A DNA stretch of 54,404 nt from the NCBI RefSeq assembly GCF_013523125.1, contig NZ_JAAMQJ010000034.1, forward strand, positions 1 to 54,404, read 5' to 3'. This document shows, piece after piece, positions 33,766-44,300 of this stretch. A model generated the notes under the pieces. That model was not told where the DNA came from, did not search any database, and worked only from the letters and a program-made list of their open reading frames with translations. The position numbers and the translations under genes were made by a program. This DNA is from Pseudomonas entomophila. GTDB taxonomy: Bacteria; Pseudomonadota; Gammaproteobacteria; Pseudomonadales; Pseudomonadaceae. Numbering within the stretch: the first letter of the stretch is position 1; each line of letters opens with the position of its first letter.

Positions 33766-35268
33766 ATGCCGCATACCAAAGCGAAGAACCTGTCCCTGAT
33801 CGCCGCCATCGACCTTGGCTCCAACAGCTTCCACATGGTCGTGGCCAAGGCCCACCTCACCGAGATCCGCATTCTCGAGCGACAGGGCGAGAAGGTTCAG
33901 CTGGCCGCCGGCATCGGCGAGGATCGCCTGCTCAGCGAAGAAGCCATGCAGCGCGGCCTGGACTGCCTCAAGCGGTTCGCCCAACTGATCAACGGCCTGC
34001 CCGACGGCGCCGTCAGGATCGTCGGCACCAACGCCTTGCGCGAGGCCCGCAACCGGGCCGAGTTCATCCACCGCGCCGAGGCCATCCTCGGCCATCCCGT
34101 GGAAGTGATCTCCGGCCGCGAAGAAGCGCGGCTGATCTACCTGGGCGTGTCGCATACCCTCGCCGATACCCCCGGCAAGCGCCTGGTCGCCGACATCGGC
34201 GGCGGCAGCACCGAGTTCATCATCGGCCAGCGGTTCGAACCCTTGCTGCGCGAAAGCCTGCAGATGGGCTGTGTGAGCTTCACGCAGCGTTACTTCCGCG
34301 ATGGCAAGATCACCCCGGCGCGTTACGCCCAAGCCTACACGGCCGCGCGCCTGGAACTGATGAGCATCGAGCATGGCCTGCACCGGCTGGGCTGGGACGA
34401 AGCCATCGGGTCGTCCGGCACCATCCGTGCCATCGGCGCGGCCATCAAGGCCGGCGGTCAAGGGTCTGGCGAGGTCAACGCAGCGGGCCTGGCCTGGCTC
34501 AAGCGCAAGCTGTTCAAGCTCGGCGAAACCGACAAGATCGACTTCGACGGGGTCAAGCCGGACCGTCGCGCCATCTTCCCGGCCGGGCTGGCGATCCTCG
34601 AAGCCATCTTCGATGCGCTGGAGCTGCAGCAGATGACCCACTGCGACGGTGCGCTGCGTGAAGGCGTGCTGTACGACCTGCTGGGCCGCCATCACCACGA
34701 GGACGTGCGCGAGCGTACCCTCAGCTCGCTGATGGAGCGCTACCACGCCGATCGACAGCAAGCCGAGCGCGTCGAGCGCAAGGCCTTGCATGCCTTCGAC
34801 CAGGTGGCTGCCGCCTGGGGCCTGGAGGAAGGCAACTGGCGCGACCTGCTGAGCTGGGCGGCCAAGGTGCACGAGATCGGGCTGGACATCGCGCACTACC
34901 ACTACCACAAACACGGCGCCTACCTGATCGAGCACTCCGACCTGGCCGGTTTCTCGCGCGAGGACCAGCAGATGCTGGCGCTGCTGGTGCGCGGCCATCG
35001 GCGCAACATCCCCAAGGACCGCTTCGCGGAGTTCGGCGAGGAAGGCGAGACCTTGATCCGCCTGTGCGTGCTGCTGCGCTTCGCCATCCTCTTCCACCAC
35101 ATCCGTGGCACCCAGCAGATGCCCAAGGTCGAACTGCATCCAGGGCATGACCGGCTGGAGGTGGTGTTCCCGGAGGGCTGGCTGGAGCAGAACCAGCTGA
35201 CCCAGGCCGACTTCGCCAACGAGGCGCAGTGGCTGGCCCGGGTCGGTTTCGTCCTCAGCGTACGCTGA
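33766..35268 (+). CDS. ppx: Exopolyphosphatase
   Basis: This 500-residue enzyme releases phosphate from polyphosphate chain ends. It is an ASKHA-fold PPX/GppA protein with AAIDLGSNSFHMVVAKAHL at residues 9-27 (phosphate 1 loop), VADIGGGSTEFIIGQ near 144 and a C-terminal HD-like domain. LREGVLYDLLGRHHHEDVRE precedes that domain. Length is typical. It is transcribed divergently from trxA. Its last 14 bases overlap the end of the convergent ppk1 gene, so the synthetic and degradative polyphosphate genes share their 3' ends. Confidence 0.95.
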   Translation: MPHTKAKNLSLIAAIDLGSNSFHMVVAKAHLTEIRILERQGEKVQLAAGIGEDRLLSEEAMQRGLDCLKRFAQLINGLPDGAVRIVGTNALREARNRAEFIHRAEAILGHPVEVISGREEARLIYLGVSHTLADTPGKRLVADIGGGSTEFIIGQRFEPLLRESLQMGCVSFTQRYFRDGKITPARYAQAYTAARLELMSIEHGLHRLGWDEAIGSSGTIRAIGAAIKAGGQGSGEVNAAGLAWLKRKLFKLGETDKIDFDGVKPDRRAIFPAGLAILEAIFDALELQQMTHCDGALREGVLYDLLGRHHHEDVRERTLSSLMERYHADRQQAERVERKALHAFDQVAAAWGLEEGNWRDLLSWAAKVHEIGLDIAHYHYHKHGAYLIEHSDLAGFSREDQQMLALLVRGHRRNIPKDRFAEFGEEGETLIRLCVLLRFAILFHHIRGTQQMPKVELHPGHDRLEVVFPEGWLEQNQLTQADFANEAQWLARVGFVLSVR

Positions 35269-37483
35269 GCACCGGGTTGCTCAGGCGCTCGAGCAGGGTG
35301 GCCTGGGCATTGCGCGGGTTCTGGTTGCCGGTGGGCGTGCTGCGCACGTAGCGCCCATCGGGCTGCAGGATCCAGGCGTGGGTGTTGTCGGTCAGGTAGC
35401 TGTCCAGCTCCTTCTTGACGCGCATGATCAGCTTCTTGCCTTCGACCGGGAAGCAGGTCTCCACGCGCTTGTCGAGGTTACGTTCCATCCAGTCGGCGCT
35501 GGAGAGGAACATCTGCTCCTCGCCGCCATTGAGGAAATAGAACACCCGCGTGTGCTCCAGGAAGCGACCGACGATCGAGCGCACCTGGATGTTGTGCGAC
35601 ACCCCTGGGATGCCCGGTCGCAGGCAGCACATGCCGCGCACCACCAGGTCGATGCGCACACCCGCCTGGCTGGCCTTGTACAAGGCACGGATGATCTTGG
35701 CATCGGTCAGCGAGTTGAATTTGGCGATGATGTGCGCCGGCTTGCCGTCCACCGCGAACTGGGTCTCGCGGGCGATCATGTCGAGCATGCCCTTCTTCAG
35801 GGTGAACGGCGCATGCATCAGTTTCTTCATGCGCAAGGTCTTGCCCATGCCGATCAGCTGGCTGAACAGCTTGCCCACGTCCTCGCACAGTGCATCGTCG
35901 GACGTCAGCAGGCTGTAGTCGGTGTAGAGCCGTGCGTTGCCAGCGTGGTAGTTGCCGGTGCCCAAGTGGGCGTAGCGCACGATGTCGCCCGCCTCGCGGC
36001 GCAGGATCAGCATCATCTTGGCGTGCGTCTTGAATCCGACCACGCCATAGATCACCACCGCACCCGCCGCCTGCAGACGGCTGGCCATCTGCAGGTTGGA
36101 CTCCTCGTCGAAACGCGCGCGCAGTTCGATGACCGCGGTCACCTCCTTGCCATTACGCGCCGCGTCGACCAGCGCATCGACGATTTCCGAGTTGGCGCCG
36201 CTGCGGTACAGGGTCTGGCGCACCGCCAGCACGTGGGGGTCCTTGGCGGCCTGGCGCAACAGGTCGACCACAGGCGTGAAGGACTCGAAGGGGTGCATCA
36301 ACAGCACGTCTTGCTTGCCGATGACGCTGAAGATGTTGTCGGCGTTCTGCAACAGCTTCGGAATGGCCGGCGTGAAGGGGGTGTACTGCAGCTCCGGGTG
36401 ACTGTCCAGGCCCGTGATGCTGAACAACCGCGTGAGGTTGACCGGGCCGTTGACCTGATACAGCTCGCTCTCGCTCAAGTTGAATTGCTTGAGCAGGTAG
36501 TCGGACAAGTGCTTGGGACAGGTGTCGGCGACCTCGAGCCGTACCGCATCGCCGTAACGACGCGAGAACAGCTCGCCGCGCAAGGCACGCGCCAGGTCCT
36601 CGACGTCCTCGGAGTCCAATGCCAGGTCGGCGTTGCGGGTCAGCCGGAACTGGTAGCAGCCCTTGACCTTCATGCCCTGGAACAGGTCGTCGGCGTGCGC
36701 ATGGATCATCGACGACAGGAACACATGGTTGGCACCCGGTCCACCGACCTCTTCCGGCACACGGATGACGCGCGGCAGCAGCCGAGGCGCCGGGATGATG
36801 GCCAGGCCCGAGTCGCGGCCGAAGGCGTCGACGCCCTCGAGCTCGACGATGAAGTTCAGGCTCTTGTTGACCAGCAACGGGAAAGGGTGCGTCGGGTCGA
36901 GACCGATCGGGGTAATGATCGGCGCAATCTCGTCGCGGAAATAGCGGCGCACCCAGGTCTTGAGCTTGGGTGTCCAGTAGCGTCGGCGAATGAAGCGGAT
37001 CTGATGCTTTTCCAGCTCGGGCAACAGCACGTCGTTGAGGATCGCGTACTGTCGATCGACCTCCAAATGCACCAGTTCGCTAATCCGCGCCATGGCCTGA
37101 TGGGGTTGCAGACCGTCGGCGCCGGCCTGCTCGCGGGCGAAGGCGATCTGTTTCTTCAGGCCGGCGACGCGGATCTCGAAGAACTCGTCCAGGTTGCTGG
37201 AAAAGATCAGCAGAAACTTCAGGCGCTCCAGCAGCGGGTACGACTCATCCAGCGCCTGCTCGAGCACGCGGATGTTGAACTGCAGCTGCGACAGCTCACG
37301 ATGAATGTACAGACTGCTGTCGTCCAGCCCCGGAATGGCGATGGCCGGCGCAGGAGCCGGGGCCGGCGCCGCAACTTCCTGGAAGGCTTCGGAAGCGGGC
37401 AGGTCCGGAGGTGTCTCCACCAGCTCGGTGGGCACTGCGCGGGCTTCCTTGGGGTCGAACGGTGTCGGCACTTCGTTATTCAT
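35255..37483 (-). CDS. ppk1: Polyphosphate kinase 1
   Basis: This 742-residue enzyme polymerises ATP terminal phosphate into polyphosphate. Beyond a Pro/Ala-rich N-terminal extension (about residues 1-50, with PAPAPAPAIAIPG) it shows the PPK N domain, SSLYIHRELSQLQFNIRVLE. The phospholipase-D-like HxK sites follow: FKTHAKMMLILRREAGDIVR near 455, holding the phosphohistidine, and HTRVFYFLNGGEEQMFLSSA near 610. Length is in family range, with the extension typical of Pseudomonas. It lies downstream of hemB on the same strand with a 19-bp gap, so the two may be co-transcribed. Confidence 0.96.
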   Translation of the reverse strand: MNNEVPTPFDPKEARAVPTELVETPPDLPASEAFQEVAAPAPAPAPAIAIPGLDDSSLYIHRELSQLQFNIRVLEQALDESYPLLERLKFLLIFSSNLDEFFEIRVAGLKKQIAFAREQAGADGLQPHQAMARISELVHLEVDRQYAILNDVLLPELEKHQIRFIRRRYWTPKLKTWVRRYFRDEIAPIITPIGLDPTHPFPLLVNKSLNFIVELEGVDAFGRDSGLAIIPAPRLLPRVIRVPEEVGGPGANHVFLSSMIHAHADDLFQGMKVKGCYQFRLTRNADLALDSEDVEDLARALRGELFSRRYGDAVRLEVADTCPKHLSDYLLKQFNLSESELYQVNGPVNLTRLFSITGLDSHPELQYTPFTPAIPKLLQNADNIFSVIGKQDVLLMHPFESFTPVVDLLRQAAKDPHVLAVRQTLYRSGANSEIVDALVDAARNGKEVTAVIELRARFDEESNLQMASRLQAAGAVVIYGVVGFKTHAKMMLILRREAGDIVRYAHLGTGNYHAGNARLYTDYSLLTSDDALCEDVGKLFSQLIGMGKTLRMKKLMHAPFTLKKGMLDMIARETQFAVDGKPAHIIAKFNSLTDAKIIRALYKASQAGVRIDLVVRGMCCLRPGIPGVSHNIQVRSIVGRFLEHTRVFYFLNGGEEQMFLSSADWMERNLDKRVETCFPVEGKKLIMRVKKELDSYLTDNTHAWILQPDGRYVRSTPTGNQNPRNAQATLLERLSNPVLSVR

Positions 37484-37502
37484 CAGTCGTTCCTGGAGGG
37501 CG

Positions 37503-38513
37503 TTACTGCCCTTTCAACAGTTGAGCGGCACGCACGGCGAAGTAGGTGAGGATGCCATCGGCACCGGCCCGCTTGAAAGCGGTCAGGGACTCGAGAATGA
37601 CCGCCTCGCTCAGCCAGCCATTCTGGATGGCGGCCATGTGCATGGCGTATTCACCGCTGACCTGGTAGGCGAACACGGGCACGCGGAACTCGGTCTTGAC
37701 CCGATGGACGATGTCCAGGTACGGCATGCCCGGCTTGACCATGACCATGTCGGCACCTTCGGCCAGGTCGGTCGCGACCTCGTGCAGGGCTTCGTCGCTG
37801 TTGGCCGGGTCCATCTGGTACGACGCCTTGTTGGCCTTGCCCAGGTTGGCGGCCGAACCCACCGCATCGCGGAAGGGGCCATAGTAGGCGCTGGCGTATT
37901 TGGCCGAATAGGCCATGATGCGCACGTTCACGTGCCCGGCCAGCTCCAGCGCTTCGCGAATGGCCTGCAGGCGACCGTCCATCATGTCCGAGGGCGCGAC
38001 CATTTGCGCGCCAGCATCGGCATGGGACAAGGCCTGGCGTACCAGCGCATCGACGGTGATGTCGTTCTGCACATAGCCCTCGTCGTCGAGGATGCCGTCC
38101 TGGCCGTGCGTGGTGAAGGGGTCGAGCGCGACGTCAGTGATCACGCCCAGCTCCGGGAACCGGGCGCGCAGGGCACGAGTGGCGCGCTGGGCGATACCGT
38201 CAGGGTTCCAGGCTTCGGCGCCGTCGAGCGTCTTCTTCTCCAGTGGGGTGACCGGGAACAGCGCCAGCGCGGGGATACCCAACGCGACCCATTCTTCGGC
38301 CGCTTCGAGCAGCAGGTCGATCGACAGGCGCTCGACGCCCGGCATGGAGGCGATGTCTTCACGGCGGCCTTCGCCATCCAGCACGAATACCGGCAGGATC
38401 AGGTCATCGACCGTCAGTACGTTCTCGCGCATCAAACGACGGGAAAAGTCGTCCCGGCGATTGCGACGCAGGCGAGTGGCAGGGAACAGACGGTTGGCGG
38501 GGGTAAAGCTCAC
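37503..38513 (-). CDS. hemB: Delta-aminolevulinic acid dehydratase (porphobilinogen synthase)
   Basis: This 336-residue enzyme condenses two 5-aminolevulinates to porphobilinogen in heme synthesis. The two active-site lysines are seen in MAYSAKYASAYYGPFRDA and MVMVKPGMPYLDI, and MVAPSDMMDGRL is the family signature. The absence of a Cys-rich zinc motif fits the Mg-dependent Pseudomonas enzyme. The start is GTG at 38513 with AGGAG upstream; the open frame extends further but without a better site. Length equals the P. aeruginosa enzyme within a residue. Confidence 0.96.
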   Translation of the reverse strand: MSFTPANRLFPATRLRRNRRDDFSRRLMRENVLTVDDLILPVFVLDGEGRREDIASMPGVERLSIDLLLEAAEEWVALGIPALALFPVTPLEKKTLDGAEAWNPDGIAQRATRALRARFPELGVITDVALDPFTTHGQDGILDDEGYVQNDITVDALVRQALSHADAGAQMVAPSDMMDGRLQAIREALELAGHVNVRIMAYSAKYASAYYGPFRDAVGSAANLGKANKASYQMDPANSDEALHEVATDLAEGADMVMVKPGMPYLDIVHRVKTEFRVPVFAYQVSGEYAMHMAAIQNGWLSEAVILESLTAFKRAGADGILTYFAVRAAQLLKGQ

Positions 38514-38719
38514 GGCAAACTCCTGAGCCCGCGCAGGCGGGCTAGCGCGACAGTTATAGGCGTCCATTATGACGCCTGCGTTACAGATCTGATCAACCTT
38601 GCGACCCATGGACGCAGGGATTGTCCCACGGAAGTCGTTCACGTCGAGACACATTTGGACACTTTCATGAATGCCTGCGAAGGGGTAGGCTGCGCGTTCA
38701 TTTCGCCAGCACCGATGCC

Positions 38720-39349
38720 ATGCTTCAACAATTCCTACAGGATTTTGGCTATTTTGCCTTGTTCCTCGGCACGTTCTTCGAAGGCGAGACCATCTTGGTC
38801 CTCGCAGGCTTCCTTGCGTTCCGCGGCTACATGGACATCAACCTGGTGGTGCTGACGGCCTTCTTCGGCAGCTATGCCGGCGACCAGCTGTGGTATTTCC
38901 TCGGGCGTAGCCGTGGCCGTAGCCTGCTGGCGCGCAAGCCGAGCTGGCAGGCTGCCGGCGATCGAGCGCTGGAACACATCCGGCGCCACCCGGACATCTG
39001 GGTGTTGAGCTTCCGCTTCGTCTACGGCCTGCGCACCGTCATGCCCGTGGCCATCGGCCTGTCGGGCTACCCTCCCCGTCGCTACCTGCTGCTCAACGGA
39101 ATCGGCGCGGCCGTCTGGGCCATCGCCCTCGGTGCTGCGGCCTACCACTTCGGCGCCGTGCTCGAAGGCCTGCTGGGCAGTGTGAAGAAGTACGAGCTGT
39201 GGGTCTTGGGCGGCTTGCTGCTGGTGGGCATCCTGCTCTGGATACGCCGACGTTTCCGTACCGTGCGCGCCGAACGCAAGGCCACGGCCGATGCCAAGGC
39301 GGCCGCACAGGCAGCCCCTGAGAAGACGTCTTCCGACCGGCAACCCTGA
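38720..39349 (+). CDS. DedA family membrane protein
   Basis: This 209-residue inner-membrane protein of the DedA/SNARE-associated family has typical segments GYFALFLGTFFEGETILVLA (about 9-28, with the conserved glutamate), AFFGSYAGDQLWYFLGR and FRFVYGLRTVMPVAIGLSGY with the conserved arginine. A terminal helix and a basic, Ala-rich tail follow. DedA proteins act as lipid scramblases or proton-linked transporters in envelope homeostasis. ATG 38720 gives the usual N terminus. It is divergent from hemB with a 206-bp shared upstream region. Confidence 0.92.
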   Translation: MLQQFLQDFGYFALFLGTFFEGETILVLAGFLAFRGYMDINLVVLTAFFGSYAGDQLWYFLGRSRGRSLLARKPSWQAAGDRALEHIRRHPDIWVLSFRFVYGLRTVMPVAIGLSGYPPRRYLLLNGIGAAVWAIALGAAAYHFGAVLEGLLGSVKKYELWVLGGLLLVGILLWIRRRFRTVRAERKATADAKAAAQAAPEKTSSDRQP

Positions 39350-39505
39350 GCCTGCGTCGCCCCATCGCGTCATTGCCTGCGCGTAGCTCTGGCATTGGCG
39401 CGGCGCGCCCTTCCAGGCTGCGCCGGCCGACGCACAGCGCGCTGTTTTCACCGCGCGTATCTGCCACACTACCGTCATCGATGCCTCGACCTTGGAGAAA
39501 CGAGC

Positions 39506-40174
39506 ATGCACAAGAAGATTGCGGTAGTCCTGTCAGGTTGTGGCGTCTACGACGGTGCCGAGATTCATGAAAGCGTGATCACCCTGCTGCGCCTCGATCA
39601 GCGTGGCGCGCAGGTGCAATGCTTCGCGCCCGACATCGACCAGAAGCACGTGATCAACCACCTGACGGGCGAGGAAGCGCCTGACACCCGCAACGTGCTG
39701 GTAGAGTCGGCACGCATTGCGCGTGGGCAGGTCAAGGACGTGCGCCAGGCCAGGGCCGAGGACTTCGACGGGTTGATCGTGCCAGGCGGGTTCGGGGCCG
39801 CCAAGAACCTGTCCGATTTCGCCGAACACGGCGCCGACTGCAGCGTGCAAGCCGACGTGCTGGCCTTCATCAAAGCCTTCGCCGAACAGGGCAAACCCGT
39901 GGGCTTGATGTGCATTTCGCCGGCCTTTGCGGCGAAGATCTATGGCGAGGGCGTGCTCTGCACGATCGGCAACGATGCCCAGACCAGCGCTGCCGTCCAG
40001 CAGATGGGCGCCAGGCACCAGGACTGCGATGTGCACGACATCGTCGAGGACACGGAGCGCAAACTGGTCACTACCCCGGCCTACATGCTGGCTGAGTCGA
40101 TCAGTGAGGCGGCCAGTGGCATCTACAAGCTGGTCGATCGGGTGCTGGAACTGACTCACGCGCAAGACTGGTAG
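39506..40174 (+). CDS. elbB: DJ-1/PfpI-family glyoxalase ElbB
   Basis: This 222-residue protein matches ElbB, named for an isoprenoid biosynthesis link and shown to have glyoxalase activity in E. coli. It starts MHKKIAVVLSGCGVYDGAEI, the family signature, has FDGLIVPGGFGAAKNL near 93 and the nucleophilic cysteine region GLMCISPAFAAKIYG near 133. Length is typical. ATG 39506 is preceded by GGAGAAA. It follows dedA by 156 bp on the same strand and is convergent with the YaiI-type gene. Confidence 0.93.
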   Translation: MHKKIAVVLSGCGVYDGAEIHESVITLLRLDQRGAQVQCFAPDIDQKHVINHLTGEEAPDTRNVLVESARIARGQVKDVRQARAEDFDGLIVPGGFGAAKNLSDFAEHGADCSVQADVLAFIKAFAEQGKPVGLMCISPAFAAKIYGEGVLCTIGNDAQTSAAVQQMGARHQDCDVHDIVEDTERKLVTTPAYMLAESISEAASGIYKLVDRVLELTHAQDW

Positions 40175-40229
40175 CACTGCACGCAGGACGGCTGACACAG
40201 GCCGGGCGCGGAAGCGCGTCTGGCCGTGA

Positions 40230-40685
40230 TCAATCCTGGCGTAGCAGACGCGTCAGTATCCGGTCCAGCGCATTGGCGAACGCCTGCTTCTCCCGTTCGC
40301 CATAGGGCGCTTGCCCTCCCCCGACCTGGCCCTGCTCGCGCAACTCGGTGAACAGGTTGCGCACGGCCAGGCGATCGCCCATGTTGCGCTCGTCGAACTC
40401 ACGTCCACGCGGGTCCAGGGCAGCGACGCCTTTCTTGATCAGTCGATCGGCCAGCGGCACGTCGCTGCAGATCACCAGCTCACCAGGCAGGGCATGGTCG
40501 ACCAGGTAGTCGTCGGCAGCGTCCATGCCACTGGGCACGACGATCAGGCGCACGCAACTCAAGGCCGGCTTGACCTGAGGCTGTCCGGCCACCATCACCA
40601 CCTCCAACTTGCGCTTGAGCGCGAACTTGACGATCAGTTCCTTGGCGGCTTTCGGGCAGGCGTCGGCGTCGATCCAGATGCGCAT
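40230..40685 (-). CDS. YaiI/YqxD (DUF188) family protein
   Basis: This 151-residue protein begins MRIWIDADACPKAAKELIVK, the DUF188 signature with clustered aspartates, and carries LVICSDVPLADRLIKKG and ALDPRGREFDERNMGDRLAV. The PIN-like fold and conserved acidic residues suggest a nuclease, but no function is established. ATG 40685 begins exactly at the conserved N terminus; the open frame upstream is not used. Confidence 0.93.
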   Translation of the reverse strand: MRIWIDADACPKAAKELIVKFALKRKLEVVMVAGQPQVKPALSCVRLIVVPSGMDAADDYLVDHALPGELVICSDVPLADRLIKKGVAALDPRGREFDERNMGDRLAVRNLFTELREQGQVGGGQAPYGEREKQAFANALDRILTRLLRQD

Positions 40686-40830
40686 GGGCGTGAATTCATC
40701 CTGAGGAAGGGGAGGTGCAGCAGTATGGCTCAAGGGTAGAGCCTGCTTCAAACCATGGACAAGATGAGGCTCAGTGGCGCCGAGGCTGCACTGTTCGAAG
40801 CGCGTGAGGGGTCCTGAGCCCAGCGACTGC

Positions 40831-41172
40831 TCAGATCAGCCCTTCCTCTTCGTCTTCCTTGATCAAGGTGGTCAGGCTCCCCAGGGCCCTGCGCGCGTGC
40901 GAACGGCTAAGCAGCTTGGCCTGCGCACCCGGTGGCAGGTCGGTGATGCTGAAGACGCCCTTGGCGGTCAGTACCTCGATCAGGTCTTCCAGCACGCGGA
41001 TCATGTCCAGATCGCTCTGCTTGAGCTGCTTGAGGCTGTTCTCCACGACGTCGTCGGCGAACCAGTCCTGAATCTCGGCATGGTCCGGCGGCAGCGTCTC
41101 GGTGGATTCGGCATATGGCGCGGCTTCCACACGCAGCAGCCGGCCTTCGGCGTCGCGTTGCACGTAGAACAT
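40831..41172 (-). CDS. Conserved Pseudomonas hypothetical protein (113 aa)
   Basis: This 113-residue acidic protein begins MFYVQRDAEGRLLRVEAAPY and ends in KEDEEEGLI. It resembles the short protein some Pseudomonas annotations call tryptophan synthase beta-like, a label that has no support from the sequence: there is no PLP motif and the size is far too small. It is mostly helical after residue 45 (NSLKQLKQSDLDMIRVLEDL). GGGAACG lies upstream of the ATG at 41172. The function is unknown. Confidence 0.8.
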   Translation of the reverse strand: MFYVQRDAEGRLLRVEAAPYAESTETLPPDHAEIQDWFADDVVENSLKQLKQSDLDMIRVLEDLIEVLTAKGVFSITDLPPGAQAKLLSRSHARRALGSLTTLIKEDEEEGLI

Positions 41173-41290
41173 GGGCGTTCCCTCATCACGATGATGCTTC
41201 TTGGTAGATCGCAGCATAGGCAAAGTTCACCCACTGCGCCGGCTGGAGGCGCGAGTATGCGCTGCGCACGGCCAGAGGCAAACCCTCCGC

Positions 41291-41320
41291 TTCGCGGCAG
41301 CCGGTCGAGGCTGCCGCGAA
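41291..41320 (-). terminator. Hairpin after the giant adhesin gene
   Basis: TTCGCGGCAGCC (41291-41302) and GGCTGCCGCGAA (41309-41320) form a perfect 12-bp stem just past the adhesin stop. No clear T-run follows on the minus strand, so it may act as a weak terminator or a 3'-end stabiliser. Confidence 0.55.
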
Positions 41321-41328
41321 GGCGTGGA

Positions 41329-44300
41329 TCAGTTGTTATCGATCTTGATGGTCGGGTCGGCACCACTGATCAGCGAGTTGATGCTGGAGGTCGACCAGTT
41401 GACGCCTTCGAGCTTGATCGACACATCGGCATTGGCCAGGCCACCCGCTGCGTTGAGCTTGCCCTCGCTGCTGACCTGCAAGGTCGAACTGCCATCGACC
41501 GTGGTGATCTTCAGGAAGTTGTCGATGGTGCTGGCCTTCTCGCCCTGCAACAGATCACGCAGGTCGATACGGTCGCCTTCACTGGCCTTGAAGTCCTTGA
41601 TCACGTCGTTGCCCGTGTCACCGGCTCTCCAGATGAAGGTGTCGGCGCCCGCGCCGCCGGTCAGGGTGTCGTTGCCCTTGCCGCCGATGAGGATGTCGTC
41701 GCCTTCGCCGCCGTCCAGCAGGTCGTTGCCGTTGCCGCCGAGCAGGATGTCGTTGCCCTTGCCGCCATACAACTTGTCGTCACCGCCCTGGCCGAACAGG
41801 ATGTCGTTGCCGGTGCCACCGTTGAGGAGGTCACCCCCATCGTTGGTGCGCGAAACGTCGAACTCGTTGTAGTGCTCGGACACGTACTTGTGCATCAGCC
41901 GCGCATCCACGCCGCTGGCGTCGACGCCCAGCTTGCCGGCGACGTACCCCTGCAGCGCTTCGACACCCGTGCCGTTCACGCCGTTGAAGGTCACCAGGTC
42001 ACCGAACAGGATGTCGTTGCCGTCACCTCCGCTGACCGTGTCGTTGCCCGGGGTCGTCGGCTCGGTGTGGCTGAGGATGGCATCGGCCAACTTGCTCGGG
42101 TCGATGTCGGTCTGCGGTGTCTGGTCCGAATCGTACGGCTTCAGGTCATTGGCATTGATATTGCTGTTCAGGCCGATGGCTTCGACATTGGACAGTGCCG
42201 AGAGCAATTTGAAGCTGTCCTGCGAGTTGGTCAAGGTTGCGTCGTCAGTGGAGTAACCCGTACCCGCCCGGCCTGACAACTCGTAACCACCATTGCCTTC
42301 GGCGTGGATCTCGTAGGTATAGGTATTACCGTACCGGTAGACGTACAGGATGTCGTTGCTCACAGCAACGCTCGTGTCCGAGTCCACCGCCGTCCAGCCG
42401 ATGGAAACCCCCGGCTTGTAGTTGTGCGAGCTGAGGAAGCCATCCAGGGTGACCCCATTGCTCAGACCGGGGTTGGTCTGCTCATAGGCTTGGTAGAACG
42501 TAGGCTTGCCATCGGTGATGAAGTACGTCTGATTATTGCCTGTGTTGCCAGCGTTCTTCAGGTTCTGGAACCAGTTGGCCGTGGTCTTGAACGCATCCTC
42601 ATAGTTGGTACCACCGCCCGATGTCATGGCCGCCAGCGCATCGTTCAGCGTTTTCAGGCCAGCGTCGTTGAGCGGTACCGAGATGCTGCTCTTGACCTGG
42701 GAGCCGAAGTCGGTGAGCAGGATATTCACGGTGCCGGACATCGAACCTTTCACACTGTCGGCCAGGGTCTTGAACACCGACGCCAGCGAAGTCTTCGCCG
42801 CGTCCACGCCCGATTGCGCCATGCTGCCCGACGTATCGACGACGAACGCCAGGTTGTAGCTCTTGCCAGGCACCACACGCAGGCCTGCCAGGTCGGCGAC
42901 GACGATGTCGTTAGCGTTGCCGGCCTTGTAGCTGTCATTGCCGGTGGTCAGGTTGGCTGCCGTGTAGGTGTCGGCATAGACCGTCACCTTCAAGGTGCCT
43001 TCGTTGATGGCCGTACTGCCGCCAACGCTCTCCGAGGACATCGACGTCACCTTCACATCGAACTGACCGAAGTAGTACGCCGGTGGCTTGATGGTCAGGT
43101 TCGCCAGGTTCCAGCCAGTGACGTCCACGGCAGCCGAACCGACCGTGACGCTGTGCCCGGCGTTGTCGCTGACCACGGCGCCCGACGGAATCCCGCTGAG
43201 CTTGACGCTCAGGCTCTCGGAGCCATCGGTATCGGTCAGCGCACTGCCGATGCCCACCAGCTTGACGCTGCCGTTCTCCGGCCCTTCGTTGAGCTTGTAA
43301 CCGTCGTAGTACGTCTGGCCGCTGGCGTTGGTGTGCACGTCCGACGGCGTCAACCCGGCACCGGCCATGTCGCTGAGGCTCTGGTACATCGGGATGTTGG
43401 CACGGCTCAGGTCAGTGACCGCGCCGCTGCCGACCTTGATGTTCACGTCGTAGCTGCCCGGACCCGACTGGTTGGCGTGGTACACCTCGATCGGGTAGTA
43501 GCCGCTGGTGGTCGGCGTGAAGCTACCCGAGATGCTGCCACCGCCACCCCAGGTCGCGTTGACCACGCCCTTGCCACCGATGGTGATGTACAGGCTGTCG
43601 TCCGCCACGCCGCTGAAGGCGTACACCTTGCCGGCTTCCAGGTAGATCAGGCCCGACGTTTTGGAACCGGTCTGGGCCGTCACGCTGCTGTCGGACTGCA
43701 CGTTCGCCGTGGTTTCGCTGCGGCTGGCACTGCCAGAGTTGGCGAACACGGTCTTGAGCGCTTCGCCAGTGATGCCGTTGCCGTCGCTGCCAAGGCCCTT
43801 GAGGGTGGTCCAGGTTTCCTTGGTCAGGCCCAGCGAGGCGACGTTGTTGCTGGCAATGCTCAGCGTCGGCTTGTCCGCCACCGGGGCGATGTCGATCTTC
43901 ATCGTCGCTTCGGTGCCGACGTTGGTCCCGTCGAACGGCTTGAACTTGACCTGCGCGTAGTCGGCCTGCTTGTTGCCGACACCCGAACCGCCATAGCCGT
44001 CGACGCCCGACTGGTTGGCCAGCGGCACGAACTTCAGGTAGCCCTTGCCGATGTCCGCCTGGCTGACCGTCTGGTTCAGCGTGACGTCCACCCAGGCCGT
44101 GCCGTTGAAGAACTTCAACGCGCCCAGGTCCGGCAGCTTGGTGATGCTCACGCTCAGGCCGGTGTTGCCATCGGCGTCCGTGACCTTGAAGTTGTCCCAG
44201 GTGAAGACGTAGTCGGTGTCCTCGACACCGGTGACTGCGCCGCCGGTGGACACCGGTGCGTTGTCGTTGTCGATGATCGTCGTGGTGATGCTGGACTTGC

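Noticed and set aside
35378..37549. 723-codon plus-strand frame opposite ppk1
   Set aside because: ppk1 is unmistakable on the minus strand; the opposite frame is a codon-bias shadow.
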